Positions 43,130 to 52,725 of a DNA stretch of 64,000 nucleotides are shown here, piece after piece; positions within the stretch are counted from its first letter, which is position 1; every line of letters begins with the position of its first letter. The translations under genes and the position numbers were made by a program. The DNA is taken from contig NC_014098.1 of NCBI RefSeq assembly GCF_000092905.1, forward strand, positions 2,046,001 through 2,110,000, written 5' to 3'. The stretch comes from Kyrpidia tusciae DSM 2912. Lineage in GTDB: Bacteria; Bacillota; Bacilli; Kyrpidiales; Kyrpidiaceae. The notes under the pieces were generated by a model. That model was given only the letters and a program-made list of their open reading frames with translations. It did not search any database and was not told where the DNA came from.

Positions 43130-45258
43130 GGCGTTCCCCTCCAGGCTTCCTGCCACTGTTGCGCCGGAATCACCGGCAAATTCGCGTCTCGTCCGGTCAC
43201 CCCTCTGAGCGTCCGATCATAAAACCCTTTCAACACCCGGCGCACCTTCTCGGCCTGCCCGGCGTCCAGGGCATCATCGATGGGACGGCGGACGACATCC
43301 TTCATACCCCCCACGGCGGCCAGCGCCTGCTCCGGAGACATTCCAACCCCTTCCCGCAAAACAACGTACACCAGCGCCCGGCCGATGTCCTCGGTCAGAG
43401 AGTCCCGCCCGGGCCCTTCTCCCCGCGAATCGCTCAAAAATCCATGCTGGACATCCGGAATACCGTACAGCCAGGCCGACACCACCTCCGCCATCCTGTA
43501 TTCGTCCAGATTGTGATACTGGGTTTCCCCGGCAAGAAAACTATCCCCGCTCATCACTGCCGGCCACAGGGGATAATCCCCCACCGCCCCCAAAGGCCGG
43601 ACCGGAAGATAGATCACCCGGCGAGCCCGGCCTTCCGGCGGGTTCAACCAGGGCCGGACATAATTTCTCGCCCGATCCAATCCCGCCGCAAAGCGACGGG
43701 CCTCCACGGCGTTAGAAGGACTGCAGATGACCGGCATGCCGCCCTGGGACGCCCGCACTTCGATGATCGTGCCACCGAACAGCGACACGCCGTCCAGTTG
43801 ATCTCCGGCGAATACCATCTCCCCCGCGGGACCCCGGTGCCCAGCAACGCTGGCGAATACCGGCGCCTCAAAGCCCCTAAGCACCACCCGGAAGTCTGCG
43901 GGCTGCAACTCCAGATCGTTCGGGGAAGCCAGTTGGACATAGCTCGGTTCCCGGATTTTCAGCGTCTCCTTCCCCGGAAGCGGATACCACCCCTGGGTGT
44001 AAGGCAGATAGACGTCGTTCCCCCGCACGAACGCCGCAAACCGCTCCCCCGGCGAGGTGAGCCAATCGTAGACCTTGCCGCTGTAGCGCACCCGCACCGT
44101 CACCGGCCCCGGCCCCTGGCCGAAGGCGGCGCGCGGCAGGCTGAAATGATCAACATCTCGGCTCACGGCCACCTCTTGGCCGTCAACCGTCACCCGGTCG
44201 ATCTGAAATAAACGGTTGAGGGTGAAGGTCACCGTTTGTCCTGGTTCCAGGTTCTGCGGCCGAAGGGTCATGTCGGCAACGACAGTCAATCGGTCATCCA
44301 CTGCCCGATCCGCCGATATCGAGTAGGACTGCACGGGAAAGGAAGTGTGAACTGGCGTTGCCCCATGCTCCTGCGGGGTCCACTGTTGGATCGTCCCTCG
44401 AGTGTCGTATCGGTCTTTCCACCACAAGCCATAGGGGACGTAAGCCACCCCCGACACCCCAAACAACGCCGCAGCCGCCGCCAGCCCCATTTTTCGCCGG
44501 GTGGAGGGCCAGCGGTGGGCCAGCCATGCCATTGCGGACACCACCAGCCAGAGCGCGAACACCGCCACAAACACCTGGGACAGGGCGATTTCCCGGGAAA
44601 TCAGTGGATATCCCCAGGCCTCGTAACCGACGATGTAGTCGTAGCCAAACCACTGGTTGAGATGAAAGGTCTTGAGAAAATACCAATCTTTCATCCCTAT
44701 AACAATTTTATCCAAGAAAAATGTCCCGAACACCCAGGCGCAAAATCCGATCAGGTACACCAGCCGCCCCGGAATGGCCACTGCCAGGAACATCGCCAGG
44801 GCCAAGGTCACCATGTACGACCACTCGTCCCGGACTGCGAAAAAACCGAGGTGACGCGACAAAATGTCCCAGGGCAACTCCCGCACCCGGCCGAAATAGG
44901 CGAACACCACGACAACCAAGGCGGTGAACAAGCTCAGATACAAGAAACCCGCCAGATATTTGGCCCCGATCAGGCCGACCCGGGATACGGGCAAGGCCCC
45001 GAGCCACTCATAACTCGGCCGCATCACATCCCGCCGCATGAGCCAGATGCCGAGCCACATCGCCAATCCCAGACTGAGGGTTTGCCATATTTCGTGAAAC
45101 CCGTACACCGCCCGGTAAATGTCCTCGGAGGAGGGAGGGCCCAACCGGGAGAGGATGACGGCCAACCAGAGGCCATAGCCCAAGGCGATCAAGAGCAGAA
45201 ACGGGTTTGTCCACAAGAACCGGCTTTCGATTCTCCACGTGCTCAGCCAGGCCTTCAC
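43126..45258 (-). CDS. ABC-2-type permease fused to an M1-aminopeptidase-like extracellular domain
   Basis: This 710-residue protein starts at GTG 45258, overlapping the ATPase stop (GTGA). Residues ~1-300 contain about seven hydrophobic helices of ABC-2 type. Residues ~330-710 are hydrophilic and look like the N-domain plus degenerate catalytic domain of an M1 peptidase: VTFTLNRLFQIDRVTVDGQEV, DVYLPYTQGWYPL, and a helix MAEVVSAWLYGIPDV at the place where M1 enzymes have HExxH. The zinc motif is absent, so it probably binds rather than cleaves its ligand. The final block (LYVV-type helices, VLREGVGMSPEQAL) completes the domain. Confidence 0.72.
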   Translation of the reverse strand: MKAWLSTWRIESRFLWTNPFLLLIALGYGLWLAVILSRLGPPSSEDIYRAVYGFHEIWQTLSLGLAMWLGIWLMRRDVMRPSYEWLGALPVSRVGLIGAKYLAGFLYLSLFTALVVVVFAYFGRVRELPWDILSRHLGFFAVRDEWSYMVTLALAMFLAVAIPGRLVYLIGFCAWVFGTFFLDKIVIGMKDWYFLKTFHLNQWFGYDYIVGYEAWGYPLISREIALSQVFVAVFALWLVVSAMAWLAHRWPSTRRKMGLAAAAALFGVSGVAYVPYGLWWKDRYDTRGTIQQWTPQEHGATPVHTSFPVQSYSISADRAVDDRLTVVADMTLRPQNLEPGQTVTFTLNRLFQIDRVTVDGQEVAVSRDVDHFSLPRAAFGQGPGPVTVRVRYSGKVYDWLTSPGERFAAFVRGNDVYLPYTQGWYPLPGKETLKIREPSYVQLASPNDLELQPADFRVVLRGFEAPVFASVAGHRGPAGEMVFAGDQLDGVSLFGGTIIEVRASQGGMPVICSPSNAVEARRFAAGLDRARNYVRPWLNPPEGRARRVIYLPVRPLGAVGDYPLWPAVMSGDSFLAGETQYHNLDEYRMAEVVSAWLYGIPDVQHGFLSDSRGEGPGRDSLTEDIGRALVYVVLREGVGMSPEQALAAVGGMKDVVRRPIDDALDAGQAEKVRRVLKGFYDRTLRGVTGRDANLPVIPAQQWQEAWRGTP

Positions 45259-46145
45259 CGGCGATCCCCTCCCTTGCGGCTGAGAAGAGCCAAGTACCCG
45301 TCTTCCAAGGTGGGCTCCACCGTCCTCGCTCCAGAGAGCGGAGGCTCGTCGGCAATCACCCGGCACACCACCTCATCGCCCTCCTGGCGGGTGGAGATCA
45401 GCTGCCACCGGGCCAACTCCGGCAGCCGCTCTTCCCCCACCCGGACCTCCCAGACCTTCCCCTCGGCAAAAGCCTGTAGGTCCCCAAGACCGCCGGCCAA
45501 CACCAACCTCCCCTGATCGAGCACGCCCACCCGGCGGCAGGAACTTTCGATGTCGCCGACAATGTGGGTGGACACGATCACCGTCTTGTGCAGCGCCAAG
45601 GTGGCCAGCAGATTCCGGAACCGCACCCGCTCTTCGGGATCCAGCCCCGCCGTGGGTTCGTCCACAATCAACGCTTGGGGATCGCCGAGGAGAGCCTGGG
45701 CAATGCCCAGCCTCTGGCGCATCCCGCCGGAGTAGGTCTTCACTTTGTCCGACACCCGATCGGCGAGGTGAACCTGCTCCACAACTTCCATCACCTGTTC
45801 CCGGCGCTTGCGGGCGTCTGTCCACCCTTTCAGGACCGCGACGTAATCTAGGAATTCCCAGGCCGTCATTTGCGGGTAGATCTGAAAAAACTGAGGAAGA
45901 TAGCCGATTCGTTTCCGGATTTCGTCCGGATTTTGTCGTAGCGCAATCCCGTCAATCCGCACTTCTCCGGACGTGGGCCAAAGCAGGGTCGCCAGGATGC
46001 GCATCAGCGTGGTCTTGCCGGCACCGTTTGGGCCGAGCAACCCGAACATGCCGGTCTCCACGGTTAACTCCAAATCCCGGAGCGCCCAGTGGCGTCGGTA
46101 GCGTTTGCACAGCCCTTCAATCTCGATCACGGGGATCTCCTCCAT
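45255..46145 (-). CDS. ABC transporter ATP-binding protein (exporter type)
   Basis: This 296-residue protein has a standard nucleotide-binding domain: Walker A LLGPNGAGKTTLM, Q-loop YLPQFFQIYPQM, signature TYSGGMRQRLGIAQAL, Walker B ALIVDEPTAGLDP and switch His in VIVSTHIVGDIE. A C-terminal ~80-residue extension (VWEVRVGEERLPELARWQLI) is of the kind found in ABC-2 drug or lipid exporters. It is the first gene of a three-gene operon with the two permeases. Start ATG 46145 follows GGAGATCCCC. Confidence 0.95.
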   Translation of the reverse strand: MEEIPVIEIEGLCKRYRRHWALRDLELTVETGMFGLLGPNGAGKTTLMRILATLLWPTSGEVRIDGIALRQNPDEIRKRIGYLPQFFQIYPQMTAWEFLDYVAVLKGWTDARKRREQVMEVVEQVHLADRVSDKVKTYSGGMRQRLGIAQALLGDPQALIVDEPTAGLDPEERVRFRNLLATLALHKTVIVSTHIVGDIESSCRRVGVLDQGRLVLAGGLGDLQAFAEGKVWEVRVGEERLPELARWQLISTRQEGDEVVCRVIADEPPLSGARTVEPTLEDGYLALLSRKGGDRR

Positions 46146-46256
46146 CTGTCGTTTGGCGGGCCCGCCAACCCTATGACGAAGCTGAGGGACAGATGGTTAT
46201 CTGGCCCTCATGAGGTGGATGATCGCCCGCGACGGGCACCGAAGGCGATGGGCGTT

Positions 46257-46288
46257 AAAAAGGCCCTCGACGACGCTCGTCGAGGGCC
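46257..46288 (-). terminator. Intrinsic terminator downstream of the FxLYD protein gene
   Basis: A near-perfect hairpin GGCCCTCGACGA / TCGTCGAGGGCC is followed on the minus strand by TTTTTAACG. It lies ~160 bases after the FxLYD gene stop and before the ABC operon. Confidence 0.8.
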
Positions 46289-46445
46289 CGGGCAGAGTGG
46301 GCTGGCCCGTATCTCAGCCTCACTCGCTCACCTTTACAGTCTTTCGCCGCACCTTCCGGCCTCACATGGAGGCCCGCTTTTTCTGCCGGGCGGCCACATT
46401 CACAGGGATCTCTCCTTCGTGATCAGTTTTCGCTCCCGAGATCGA

Positions 46446-47006
46446 TCAAAAACCGGTGATATCCACGACTTTGAATTGCTTAACATTGTCCTCGAAGACG
46501 GGCGCACGGAACTTCCATGTGGCCCCGGGCTCCAGGTTGTTGGCGTTCGCCAAGGTGCTGCCCACCTGATTGCCGTCTCCGTCGTAAAGGTTGATTTCCA
46601 CTTGTACATACCCGTATTTGCGACTGGAGTTGTTCTTGACAGTGCCGGCAGCGTATTGGACGTACCCATCTCCTTCCTGATGCACCTCCACAACCTCCAG
46701 GGGCGATTTGGGCTTCTCCGGCTTCGGCGCCGGGGCCGGCGGCTTCGCCGGAGCAGGCGCAGAGTTTGACGCCGGAGCGGGCGCGGGATTTGGCGCCGGG
46801 GCCGGCGAACCCGAAGGGGCTGGAGTACCCCCGGTTGGCGCCGTCGACGATCCGCCCCCGAAAGCGGCACCGACGACGATCGCCAAAAGGGAGGCTCCCG
46901 CCGTCCATCCCACAGTTTTCCATCCCACCAGCTTGAACACGGCGACGATGGCCAGAACAATGGCTACAACAAGACCGATGAGACCCATGATGACGAGAAA
47001 GGCCAT
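46446..47006 (-). CDS. Membrane-anchored FxLYD-domain protein with Pro/Ala-rich stalk
   Basis: This 186-residue protein has two N-terminal membrane helices (AFLVIMGLIGLVVAIVLAIVAV and VGWTAGASLLAIVVGAAFGG). A ~50-residue Pro-Ala stalk (repeated PAPAP) follows, then a C-terminal FxLYD domain (YAAGTVKNNSSRKYGYVQVEINLYDGDGNQVG, LEPGATWKFRAPV). FxLYD domains are extracellular beta-sandwiches of uncertain function. Ribosome binding site AAAAGGGGGA before the ATG. It is transcribed alone. Confidence 0.85.
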   Translation of the reverse strand: MAFLVIMGLIGLVVAIVLAIVAVFKLVGWKTVGWTAGASLLAIVVGAAFGGGSSTAPTGGTPAPSGSPAPAPNPAPAPASNSAPAPAKPPAPAPKPEKPKSPLEVVEVHQEGDGYVQYAAGTVKNNSSRKYGYVQVEINLYDGDGNQVGSTLANANNLEPGATWKFRAPVFEDNVKQFKVVDITGF

Positions 47007-47247
47007 GCTTCCATCCCCCTTTTAGGTTTTGGATTCTCCTGCTTTAAGAATAAAGGGGGATAGTGACAGAATGGCTGTCATCGAACATGTGATTTTGTAC
47101 AGGAAATTTTTCAGGAATGGTTCGAGAGAAAGCAATGACACAATAAAGACGAGCGGCGCAACCGTCTGAGACGGAAGACACTGCCAAAGAAAAGGAGCAA
47201 TACAAAACGTGCGGCCGGCCGAGATCACCGGTCCGTCATACGACCCG

Positions 47248-47622
47248 TCACCGATGTTCCGATGCCTCTGCCTCCCTTTCACCCGGCAAGTCAACCACAG
47301 GGGCAATCGCCTCAGCGAGAATCCGCTGAATATCGTCCATGACTACGGATAATCTCGACTCCACCTCCAAATACGCCCGAACGGCCGGATGCAACATGGC
47401 CACCTCCTGGAGCTTGCGCAATTGCTCCTGCTCTTCGGTGGGTACCGTTTGCCCGCCCATCGCCTTGAGTTGAAGTTCTACCGTACGGCGGCGGATATCC
47501 TGGGCCATCCGCCAAGCTTCCGGATCAGCCTCCAGTCGTTCCTTGGCCTCTTTGAGGTTCCGATACCATTCACTCTCCCGCAGCGCCCTCGCAAGCCCAT
47601 GTGCGTAATCGTACGGATTCAT
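47248..47622 (-). CDS. YlbF family protein
   Basis: This 124-residue helical protein has the YlbF/YmcA (DUF964) pattern: LARALRESEWYRNLKEAKERLEADPEAWRMAQDIRRRTVELQ and HPAVRAYLEVESRLSVVMDDIQRILAEAI. In Bacillus YlbF forms part of the RicAFT complex that matures mRNAs with RNase Y and affects competence and sporulation. No partner gene is beside it here, and paralogues exist, so the exact role is unknown. GGGAGGTACCTG before the ATG. Confidence 0.88.
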   Translation of the reverse strand: MNPYDYAHGLARALRESEWYRNLKEAKERLEADPEAWRMAQDIRRRTVELQLKAMGGQTVPTEEQEQLRKLQEVAMLHPAVRAYLEVESRLSVVMDDIQRILAEAIAPVVDLPGEREAEASEHR

Positions 47623-47853
47623 GAACAGGTACCTCCCTTGCAGTCAGCTCAAAACGGCCTAGTTGAGCGTTCCCACTTGATGATACAATGAAACACCACG
47701 GCACTGAACCCTCTCCTGGCTGAGCCTTCGCGCAGATCCAAAGCCTCAAGAAGTTGTTTCGCCATCGCGCAATCCTTTCGCCCCGAGATTTCTACCCGGC
47801 GATACACGATTCGCACTGATATGTTTGCGCCGTCTAATCGTGATAAAACTCCT

Positions 47854-50082
47854 TCAACTTCGGGGTCGCACCCGCAACAGGCGCAGGGCGTTGGCGGTGA
47901 CCAGGAGGGTGGCGCCCATGTCGCCGACGATGGCGAGCCACAAGGTGAGCCAGCCGGGGAATGCCAGCAGTAAGGCCGCCGTCTTCATGAAAAGGGCGAT
48001 AAAAATATTTTGTTGGATGATCCGCAAGGTGGCTCGACCCAAGCGGACGGCGAAGGGAACTTTCGACAGATCATCGTTCATCAAAGCGACATCTGCGGCC
48101 TCCAGTGCGAGATCGGTCCCCGAAGTCCCCATGGCGATTCCGGTGGTGGCTGCGGCCAGGGCCGGGGCGTCATTCACCCCGTCGCCCACCATCCCCACCC
48201 GACCGTACCGCTGCCTTAGTTCGGAAACGGCTCGGACCTTGTCCTCGGGGAGCAACCCGGCCCGCACCTCGTCCACACCCACGGTCCGGCCGATCGCCCG
48301 GGCGGTTGCCGGATTGTCGCCGGTCAACAGAACCGTGGGCCCGATCCCGGCCATTTTGAGGTTCGCGACCACCTCCCGGGCCGAAGGCCGCACCCGGTCG
48401 GCCACGGCAATCAAGGCGGTCACGGTGTCCCTTCGCCCGAGAAGCACCAGCGTTTTCCCCTCCTCCTGAAAACCGCCAATTCGGTTGTTCACAGACTCCA
48501 GATTCACCCCGCGCTCCCTGAACCAACGGGGACTTCCGATCCAGTACTCTGTGCCGCCCACGGTGCCCCGGGCCCCCCGTCCGGGAAAGCTCTCAAAATC
48601 CTCCACTTCCCCGGGAGTGAGGCCGCGGTCTGCGGCTGCCCGCAGGATCGCCCCGGCCAACGGATGCTCCGAATAACGCTCGATGCCCGCCGCCACCCGG
48701 AGGATGTCTTCTTCAGTCATAGTTTGGAACCCGATCACGTCCGTGACCACCGGCTCCCCCGAGGTGAGCGTGCCGGTTTTGTCAAAAGCGATCGCCCGAA
48801 GACGGCCGATATTTTCCAAATGAATCCCACCCTTGATCAGCACGCCACTGCGGGCCGCAACGCCCATCGCCGTCACCACCGCCACCGGGGTCGAAACCAC
48901 CAGGGCACAGGGGCAGGCCACCATGAGCAGCGCCAATGCTTCATAGATTGACGGGAGCCAAGCGGCGCCCCAGACGAGAGGCGGAATGAGGGCCATGCCC
49001 ACCGCCAAAACCGTAACCGCCGGTGTGTAGATTCTGGCGAAGCGGTTGACAAACTCCTGGGTCGGGGCCCGCTCGGCCTCGGCCCTTTCCACCAGGGCGA
49101 TGACCCTGGCCAGGGTGCTGTCCCCGGCCCGGCTGGTCACTTCGACCTCGATGGCGCCCGAATGGTTCAGCGACCCGGCAAAGACCGCATCGCCCGCTTC
49201 TTTGGCCACGGGGAGCGACTCGCCGGTAATGGCCGCTTGGTTCACCTCGGTGCGCCCCCGGATCACCCTTCCGTCCAGGGCAATTTTTTCCCCTGGCCGC
49301 ACGATCATCACGTCGCCGACCCGGATGGCCTCGACGGGCACAATCATTTCCTTTCCCTCCCGGCGAACCATCGCCCGGGTGGGGGCCATCTCCGCCAGGG
49401 AGCGGATCGAGCGGCGGGCCCGGTCCATGGCGTGGTTCTCCAACGCTTCACTGACCCCGAACAGGAAAGCAACGGTGGCGGCCTCACTCCAGTACCCGAT
49501 GGCCATGGCGCCGGCCACGGACACGGTCATCAGGGCATTCATGTGAAAATCCAGCCGGAAAATGCCCGGAATCCCTTTTTTGAAGGTCCCCCAGCCTCCC
49601 AGGAGAACCGCCGCGGCGTAAGCAGTCGTCGCGATAACGGGTGCCGCCCCGCTCCCCTGCAGGACATGGGCGGCTGCGATAAGGAGCAAGGCCATCGCCG
49701 CCCGCCCCACCCGGGGTTCGGCCCACCAAGGAGACCGTTCTGCACTGAGGACGCCCCGCCCGGCCAGCTCCGGAGCGGCGGCGTCTGCCCCGGCGACCAC
49801 CTTGATGTTGTCAAAGGCCCCCAGGCGCTCCAGTTCATCCACACTCAGTGGTTGCCCGACCACGATCAATTGGGAGGATCCAAAAAGCACCCGGGCATCC
49901 ACTACCCCGGACGCCCGTTTGACTTTGTCTTCAAATTTCGCGGCACAATCGGCGCAGCTTAAATTCGCCAGTCGATACACATGTTCCTGGGGCCGGACCG
50001 GATCCGGGCGATTTGCGGGTTGGCCAGGTTTCTCCGCAATCCCGGGGTTCCGATCCAGCAAGCGGTCATTCGGCACAGCCAT
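47854..50082 (-). CDS. cadA: Heavy-metal P1B-type ATPase (Cd/Zn/Pb exporter)
   Basis: This ~742-residue pump has an N-terminal heavy-metal-associated domain (LSCADCAAKFEDKVKR, CxxC). Membrane helices follow with the metal-path motif VACPCALVVSTPVA (CPC). Phosphorylation site is FDKTGTLTSGE, actuator loop AITGESLPV, hinge MVGDGVNDAPALAAA and the HP motif SEHPLAGAIL. The CPC motif with a CadC-like regulator upstream points to Cd2+/Zn2+/Pb2+. It overlaps the cadC stop by 17 bases. An in-frame ATG at 50100 is possible. Confidence 0.93.
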   Translation of the reverse strand: MAVPNDRLLDRNPGIAEKPGQPANRPDPVRPQEHVYRLANLSCADCAAKFEDKVKRASGVVDARVLFGSSQLIVVGQPLSVDELERLGAFDNIKVVAGADAAAPELAGRGVLSAERSPWWAEPRVGRAAMALLLIAAAHVLQGSGAAPVIATTAYAAAVLLGGWGTFKKGIPGIFRLDFHMNALMTVSVAGAMAIGYWSEAATVAFLFGVSEALENHAMDRARRSIRSLAEMAPTRAMVRREGKEMIVPVEAIRVGDVMIVRPGEKIALDGRVIRGRTEVNQAAITGESLPVAKEAGDAVFAGSLNHSGAIEVEVTSRAGDSTLARVIALVERAEAERAPTQEFVNRFARIYTPAVTVLAVGMALIPPLVWGAAWLPSIYEALALLMVACPCALVVSTPVAVVTAMGVAARSGVLIKGGIHLENIGRLRAIAFDKTGTLTSGEPVVTDVIGFQTMTEEDILRVAAGIERYSEHPLAGAILRAAADRGLTPGEVEDFESFPGRGARGTVGGTEYWIGSPRWFRERGVNLESVNNRIGGFQEEGKTLVLLGRRDTVTALIAVADRVRPSAREVVANLKMAGIGPTVLLTGDNPATARAIGRTVGVDEVRAGLLPEDKVRAVSELRQRYGRVGMVGDGVNDAPALAAATTGIAMGTSGTDLALEAADVALMNDDLSKVPFAVRLGRATLRIIQQNIFIALFMKTAALLLAFPGWLTLWLAIVGDMGATLLVTANALRLLRVRPRS

Positions 50083-50503
50083 CCGACTCCCCCCTTCCAT
50101 ACAGCCTCAGCACTTCCTGGAGAAGATGGCGGACATGGGGACTTTGCAGGCGGTAAAAGACCATTTTGCCCTCCCGGCGACTGGCTGCAAGGCCCATATG
50201 TGAGAGCAACCGCAGGTGATGGGACGCATTGGCGTTGGTGATTCCCAGGATGGTGGCGACGTCGCACACGCACAACTCATCCTCCCGACAGAGCGCGTAA
50301 ACGATTTTTAAGCGGGTGTCGTCCGCCAACACTTTGAACAGATCGGCCATGCCTTCGGTCACGTGGAGTTCTCGCCGGCGCCGGTGCACCTTTTCCGGGT
50401 CAAAACCGAACACCTCGCAACTTCCCCGGCCTGCCGCCGGGCGCCACGACGGAAGATCGTCCCGCAACGCGACACCCCTTGCCCCAGTCCTTCGGTCTAC
50501 CAC
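50066..50503 (-). CDS. cadC: ArsR/SmtB-family metal repressor, CadC-like
   Basis: This 145-residue repressor starts at GTG 50503 with CGGAGGGGAG upstream. CEVFGFD near the N-terminus and DELCVCDVATILG in helix 4 provide the Cys residues of the CadC alpha3N metal site (Cys-x-Cys plus N-terminal Cys). The helix-turn-helix is ITNANASHHLRLLSHMGLA, and the wing is REGKMVFYRL. Metal binding releases DNA and derepresses the efflux pump encoded downstream. Confidence 0.93.
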   Translation of the reverse strand: MVDRRTGARGVALRDDLPSWRPAAGRGSCEVFGFDPEKVHRRRRELHVTEGMADLFKVLADDTRLKIVYALCREDELCVCDVATILGITNANASHHLRLLSHMGLAASRREGKMVFYRLQSPHVRHLLQEVLRLYGRGESDGCAE

Positions 50504-50811
50504 CGCGCTCCCCTCCGTTCCGATATCATATTCAAGCATACATTTAACTGTTAGTGTATCCACAGCCAGCACGATGTCAAGGGTGGAAAGATATAAATTT
50601 TACACAAAATCGACCGAAACGTTACCTGCGGGTCACGGGGGATTCATATTTGCGTGTCATGATAGCAACTGAAAAGACCATGGGACAAGCGGACGGCTTG
50701 CAGGCGGAGTCGAGGAGAAAGCCTGGCACAAGACAACCACCCGCGAAAGGGATTGTCGTGTGCCCATTTTTGTTTCGAGGGGGCGGGAGGATGCCGGGAG
50801 AGGGGGCGATC
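50504..50811. promoter_or_regulatory. Divergent promoter region between cadC and glpP
   Basis: About 308 bases separate the two starts. The cadC side holds an imperfect inverted repeat (listed separately). The glpP side is AT-rich around 50590-50660, where its promoter should lie. No terminator-antiterminator structure of a GlpP-controlled leader is obvious. Confidence 0.5.
50538..50559. promoter_or_regulatory. Imperfect inverted repeat, candidate CadC operator
   Basis: ATACATTTAAC...GTTAGTGTAT (about 8 of 11 positions symmetric) lies 35 bases upstream of the cadC GTG. Its size and place resemble the 12-2-12-type operators of ArsR-family repressors. Confidence 0.4.
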
Positions 50812-51429
50812 ATGCACAAGCAGTCGGTGGAACGGCTTCGGTTCCGGGGCTCGATCATTCTCTCGGTACACGAAGAGTCCTTGATTGAGACGGCTTTGGC
50901 CACGCCGGTGGAAGACGTGTTCCTGCTGATCGGGGATGTGTGCACCCTGCCGGGGTATATGGAACAGCTGCGCCGGCACGGGAAACGGGTTTTTCTGCAC
51001 ATGGACATGGCCAAGGGCCTGTCGCCGGACAAAGCGGCACTGCGATACGTGGCGGAAACGCTTCGCCCGGAAGGGATCGTCTCGACAAAAAGTCAGGTGG
51101 TTCGGGCGGCGAAGAACCTGGGTCTCGCGGCGGTGCAGCGGCTGTTTCTCATCGATCGGCCGGCCCTGGAGTTGGGACTGCGCACCCTGGCGGAGAATCG
51201 CCCGGACGCCGTGGAGATCATGCCCGGCCTGATGCCCCGGGTCATCCGAGAAGTGGTGGATCGGGTGTCCATTCCGGTGATCGCCGGAGGGCTGATCCAG
51301 GCACCGGATGAGGTGGGACAGGCTCTGGCGGCGGGAGCCCGTGCGGTTTCCCTGGGGCGGCCGGAGCTGTGGCGGTGGACGGAAGACCAGGTGCGGACAA
51401 TCCAACAAAAAGGAGAGGATCCGGAATGA
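50812..51429 (+). CDS. glpP: Glycerol-3-phosphate responsive antiterminator GlpP
   Basis: This 205-residue protein has the GlpP TIM-barrel-like pattern: FRGSIILSVHEESLIETAL, VFLLIGDVCTLPGYMEQLR, HMDMAKGLSPDKAALRYV, GIVSTKSQVVRAAK, RLFLIDRPALELGL, PDAVEIMPGLMPRVI and IPVIAGGLIQAPDEV. Bacillus GlpP binds leader mRNA of glp genes when G3P is present and prevents termination. It leads the operon, and its TGA overlaps the ATG of the binding-protein gene. ATG 50812 has GGGAGAGGGGG upstream. Confidence 0.93.
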   Translation: MHKQSVERLRFRGSIILSVHEESLIETALATPVEDVFLLIGDVCTLPGYMEQLRRHGKRVFLHMDMAKGLSPDKAALRYVAETLRPEGIVSTKSQVVRAAKNLGLAAVQRLFLIDRPALELGLRTLAENRPDAVEIMPGLMPRVIREVVDRVSIPVIAGGLIQAPDEVGQALAAGARAVSLGRPELWRWTEDQVRTIQQKGEDPE

Positions 51430-52703
51430 AGCGGATGGGGATCGCGGCGGCGGTTTTGGCGGCGGCCACCGCCCTGGCGGGCTGCGGAGGTACTCCATCA
51501 GCTCCGGCGGGCGGCGGTCAGCCCGTGACCATCGAATATTATCACGTGAATTCCGATACCTTTGGCGGACCGGCGGTGCGGGAGCTGGTCCAGAAGTTCA
51601 ACCAAACGCACAAAGACGTCCAGGTGGTGGATCGTTTTCAACCCGACATGTACGCCGGGCTCATGCAAAACCTCCAATCGGCCATCGCGGCGGGCAAACC
51701 CCCGGCGGTGTCCCAGATCAGCTACAGCCATTTGGACTATGCGGCGAACAATTTTCCTCACATCGCCATCGCGGACCTGTTCAAAGACGATCCGACGTTT
51801 TTGAGCGATTTTCCCAGCAATATTCTCGATTTGGGCAAGGTCAAAGGCAGAGTCGAGGGCATTCCCTACTCGATCAGCAATCCGGTAATCTATTACAACG
51901 CCGACCTGTTCAAAAAGGCCGGGCTCGACCCCGCCAATCCCCCGAAAACCTGGGATGAAGTCCGGGCCATGGGGAAGACGATCAAAGACAAGACCGGAGC
52001 CTGGGCGGTCTTTATCCGCAATGAGGATAACTGGTCGACCCAAGCGCTGATCGAATCCAACGGCGGTCACATCGTGAATCCGGACGGCACCCTGGGGCTC
52101 ACCGATCCCCCGGCGGTTCAGGCGATTCAGATGTGGGGCGATATGGTCAATAAAGACAAGATCATGCCCAATGTGACCTATCAAGAAGCCCAGCAGGCGT
52201 TTCTGTCGGGAAAATTGGCCATGTACATCGCCACGGTGGCGGAGTTGGCCAGCCTGAAGAAGCAGGCCACCTTTGATCTGCGCACGGCTCTCTACCCGAC
52301 CTTCGGGGACAAACCCCGGAGAGTGCCGGCGGGCGGAAATGTGCTCATGGTGTTCGCCAAAGATCCCGCCCAGCAAAAGGCGGCCATGGAGTTTATCCAA
52401 TTCCTCGAGTCTCCGGACAACCTGAAAACGTGGTCCCTGGGCACGGGCTACCTGCCCTCCCGGTTGGCGGCCGGGGGCCAGGACGTCACCCAGGCCCTGC
52501 TTCAAGCCCAGCCGCTGATGAAGCCGGCGGTGGAACAGCTCAAAGAGGCGGTGCCATGGAAAAATATCCCTGGTCCCAACAGTCTGCAGGGAGAAAAGAT
52601 CCTTTTGGACGCCCGGATGAGTGTGTTGGCCGGCAAAAATGACGCACAAGCGGCGTTGCAGTCGGCGAAAGACCGAATCACCCCGCTTCTGCCAAAGCCG
52701 TGA
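51426..52703 (+). CDS. Extracellular solute-binding lipoprotein of a CUT1-type ABC transporter
   Basis: This 425-residue lipoprotein has a signal peptide with lipobox LAGCGG (Cys20), then a Pro/Gly linker. The family-1 binding-protein fold shows YYHVNSDTFGGPAVRELVQKFNQTH, a hinge (YSISNPVIYYNADLFKKAGLDP) and the C-terminal SPDNLKTWSLGTGYLPSR. Such proteins bind sugars or glycerol phosphates. The glpP gene suggests glycerol-3-phosphate or a glycerophosphodiester (UgpB-like), but specificity cannot be read from the sequence. Confidence 0.88.
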   Translation: MKRMGIAAAVLAAATALAGCGGTPSAPAGGGQPVTIEYYHVNSDTFGGPAVRELVQKFNQTHKDVQVVDRFQPDMYAGLMQNLQSAIAAGKPPAVSQISYSHLDYAANNFPHIAIADLFKDDPTFLSDFPSNILDLGKVKGRVEGIPYSISNPVIYYNADLFKKAGLDPANPPKTWDEVRAMGKTIKDKTGAWAVFIRNEDNWSTQALIESNGGHIVNPDGTLGLTDPPAVQAIQMWGDMVNKDKIMPNVTYQEAQQAFLSGKLAMYIATVAELASLKKQATFDLRTALYPTFGDKPRRVPAGGNVLMVFAKDPAQQKAAMEFIQFLESPDNLKTWSLGTGYLPSRLAAGGQDVTQALLQAQPLMKPAVEQLKEAVPWKNIPGPNSLQGEKILLDARMSVLAGKNDAQAALQSAKDRITPLLPKP

Positions 52704-52725
52704 GGGGGGTTCAGAGGTGAATGAG

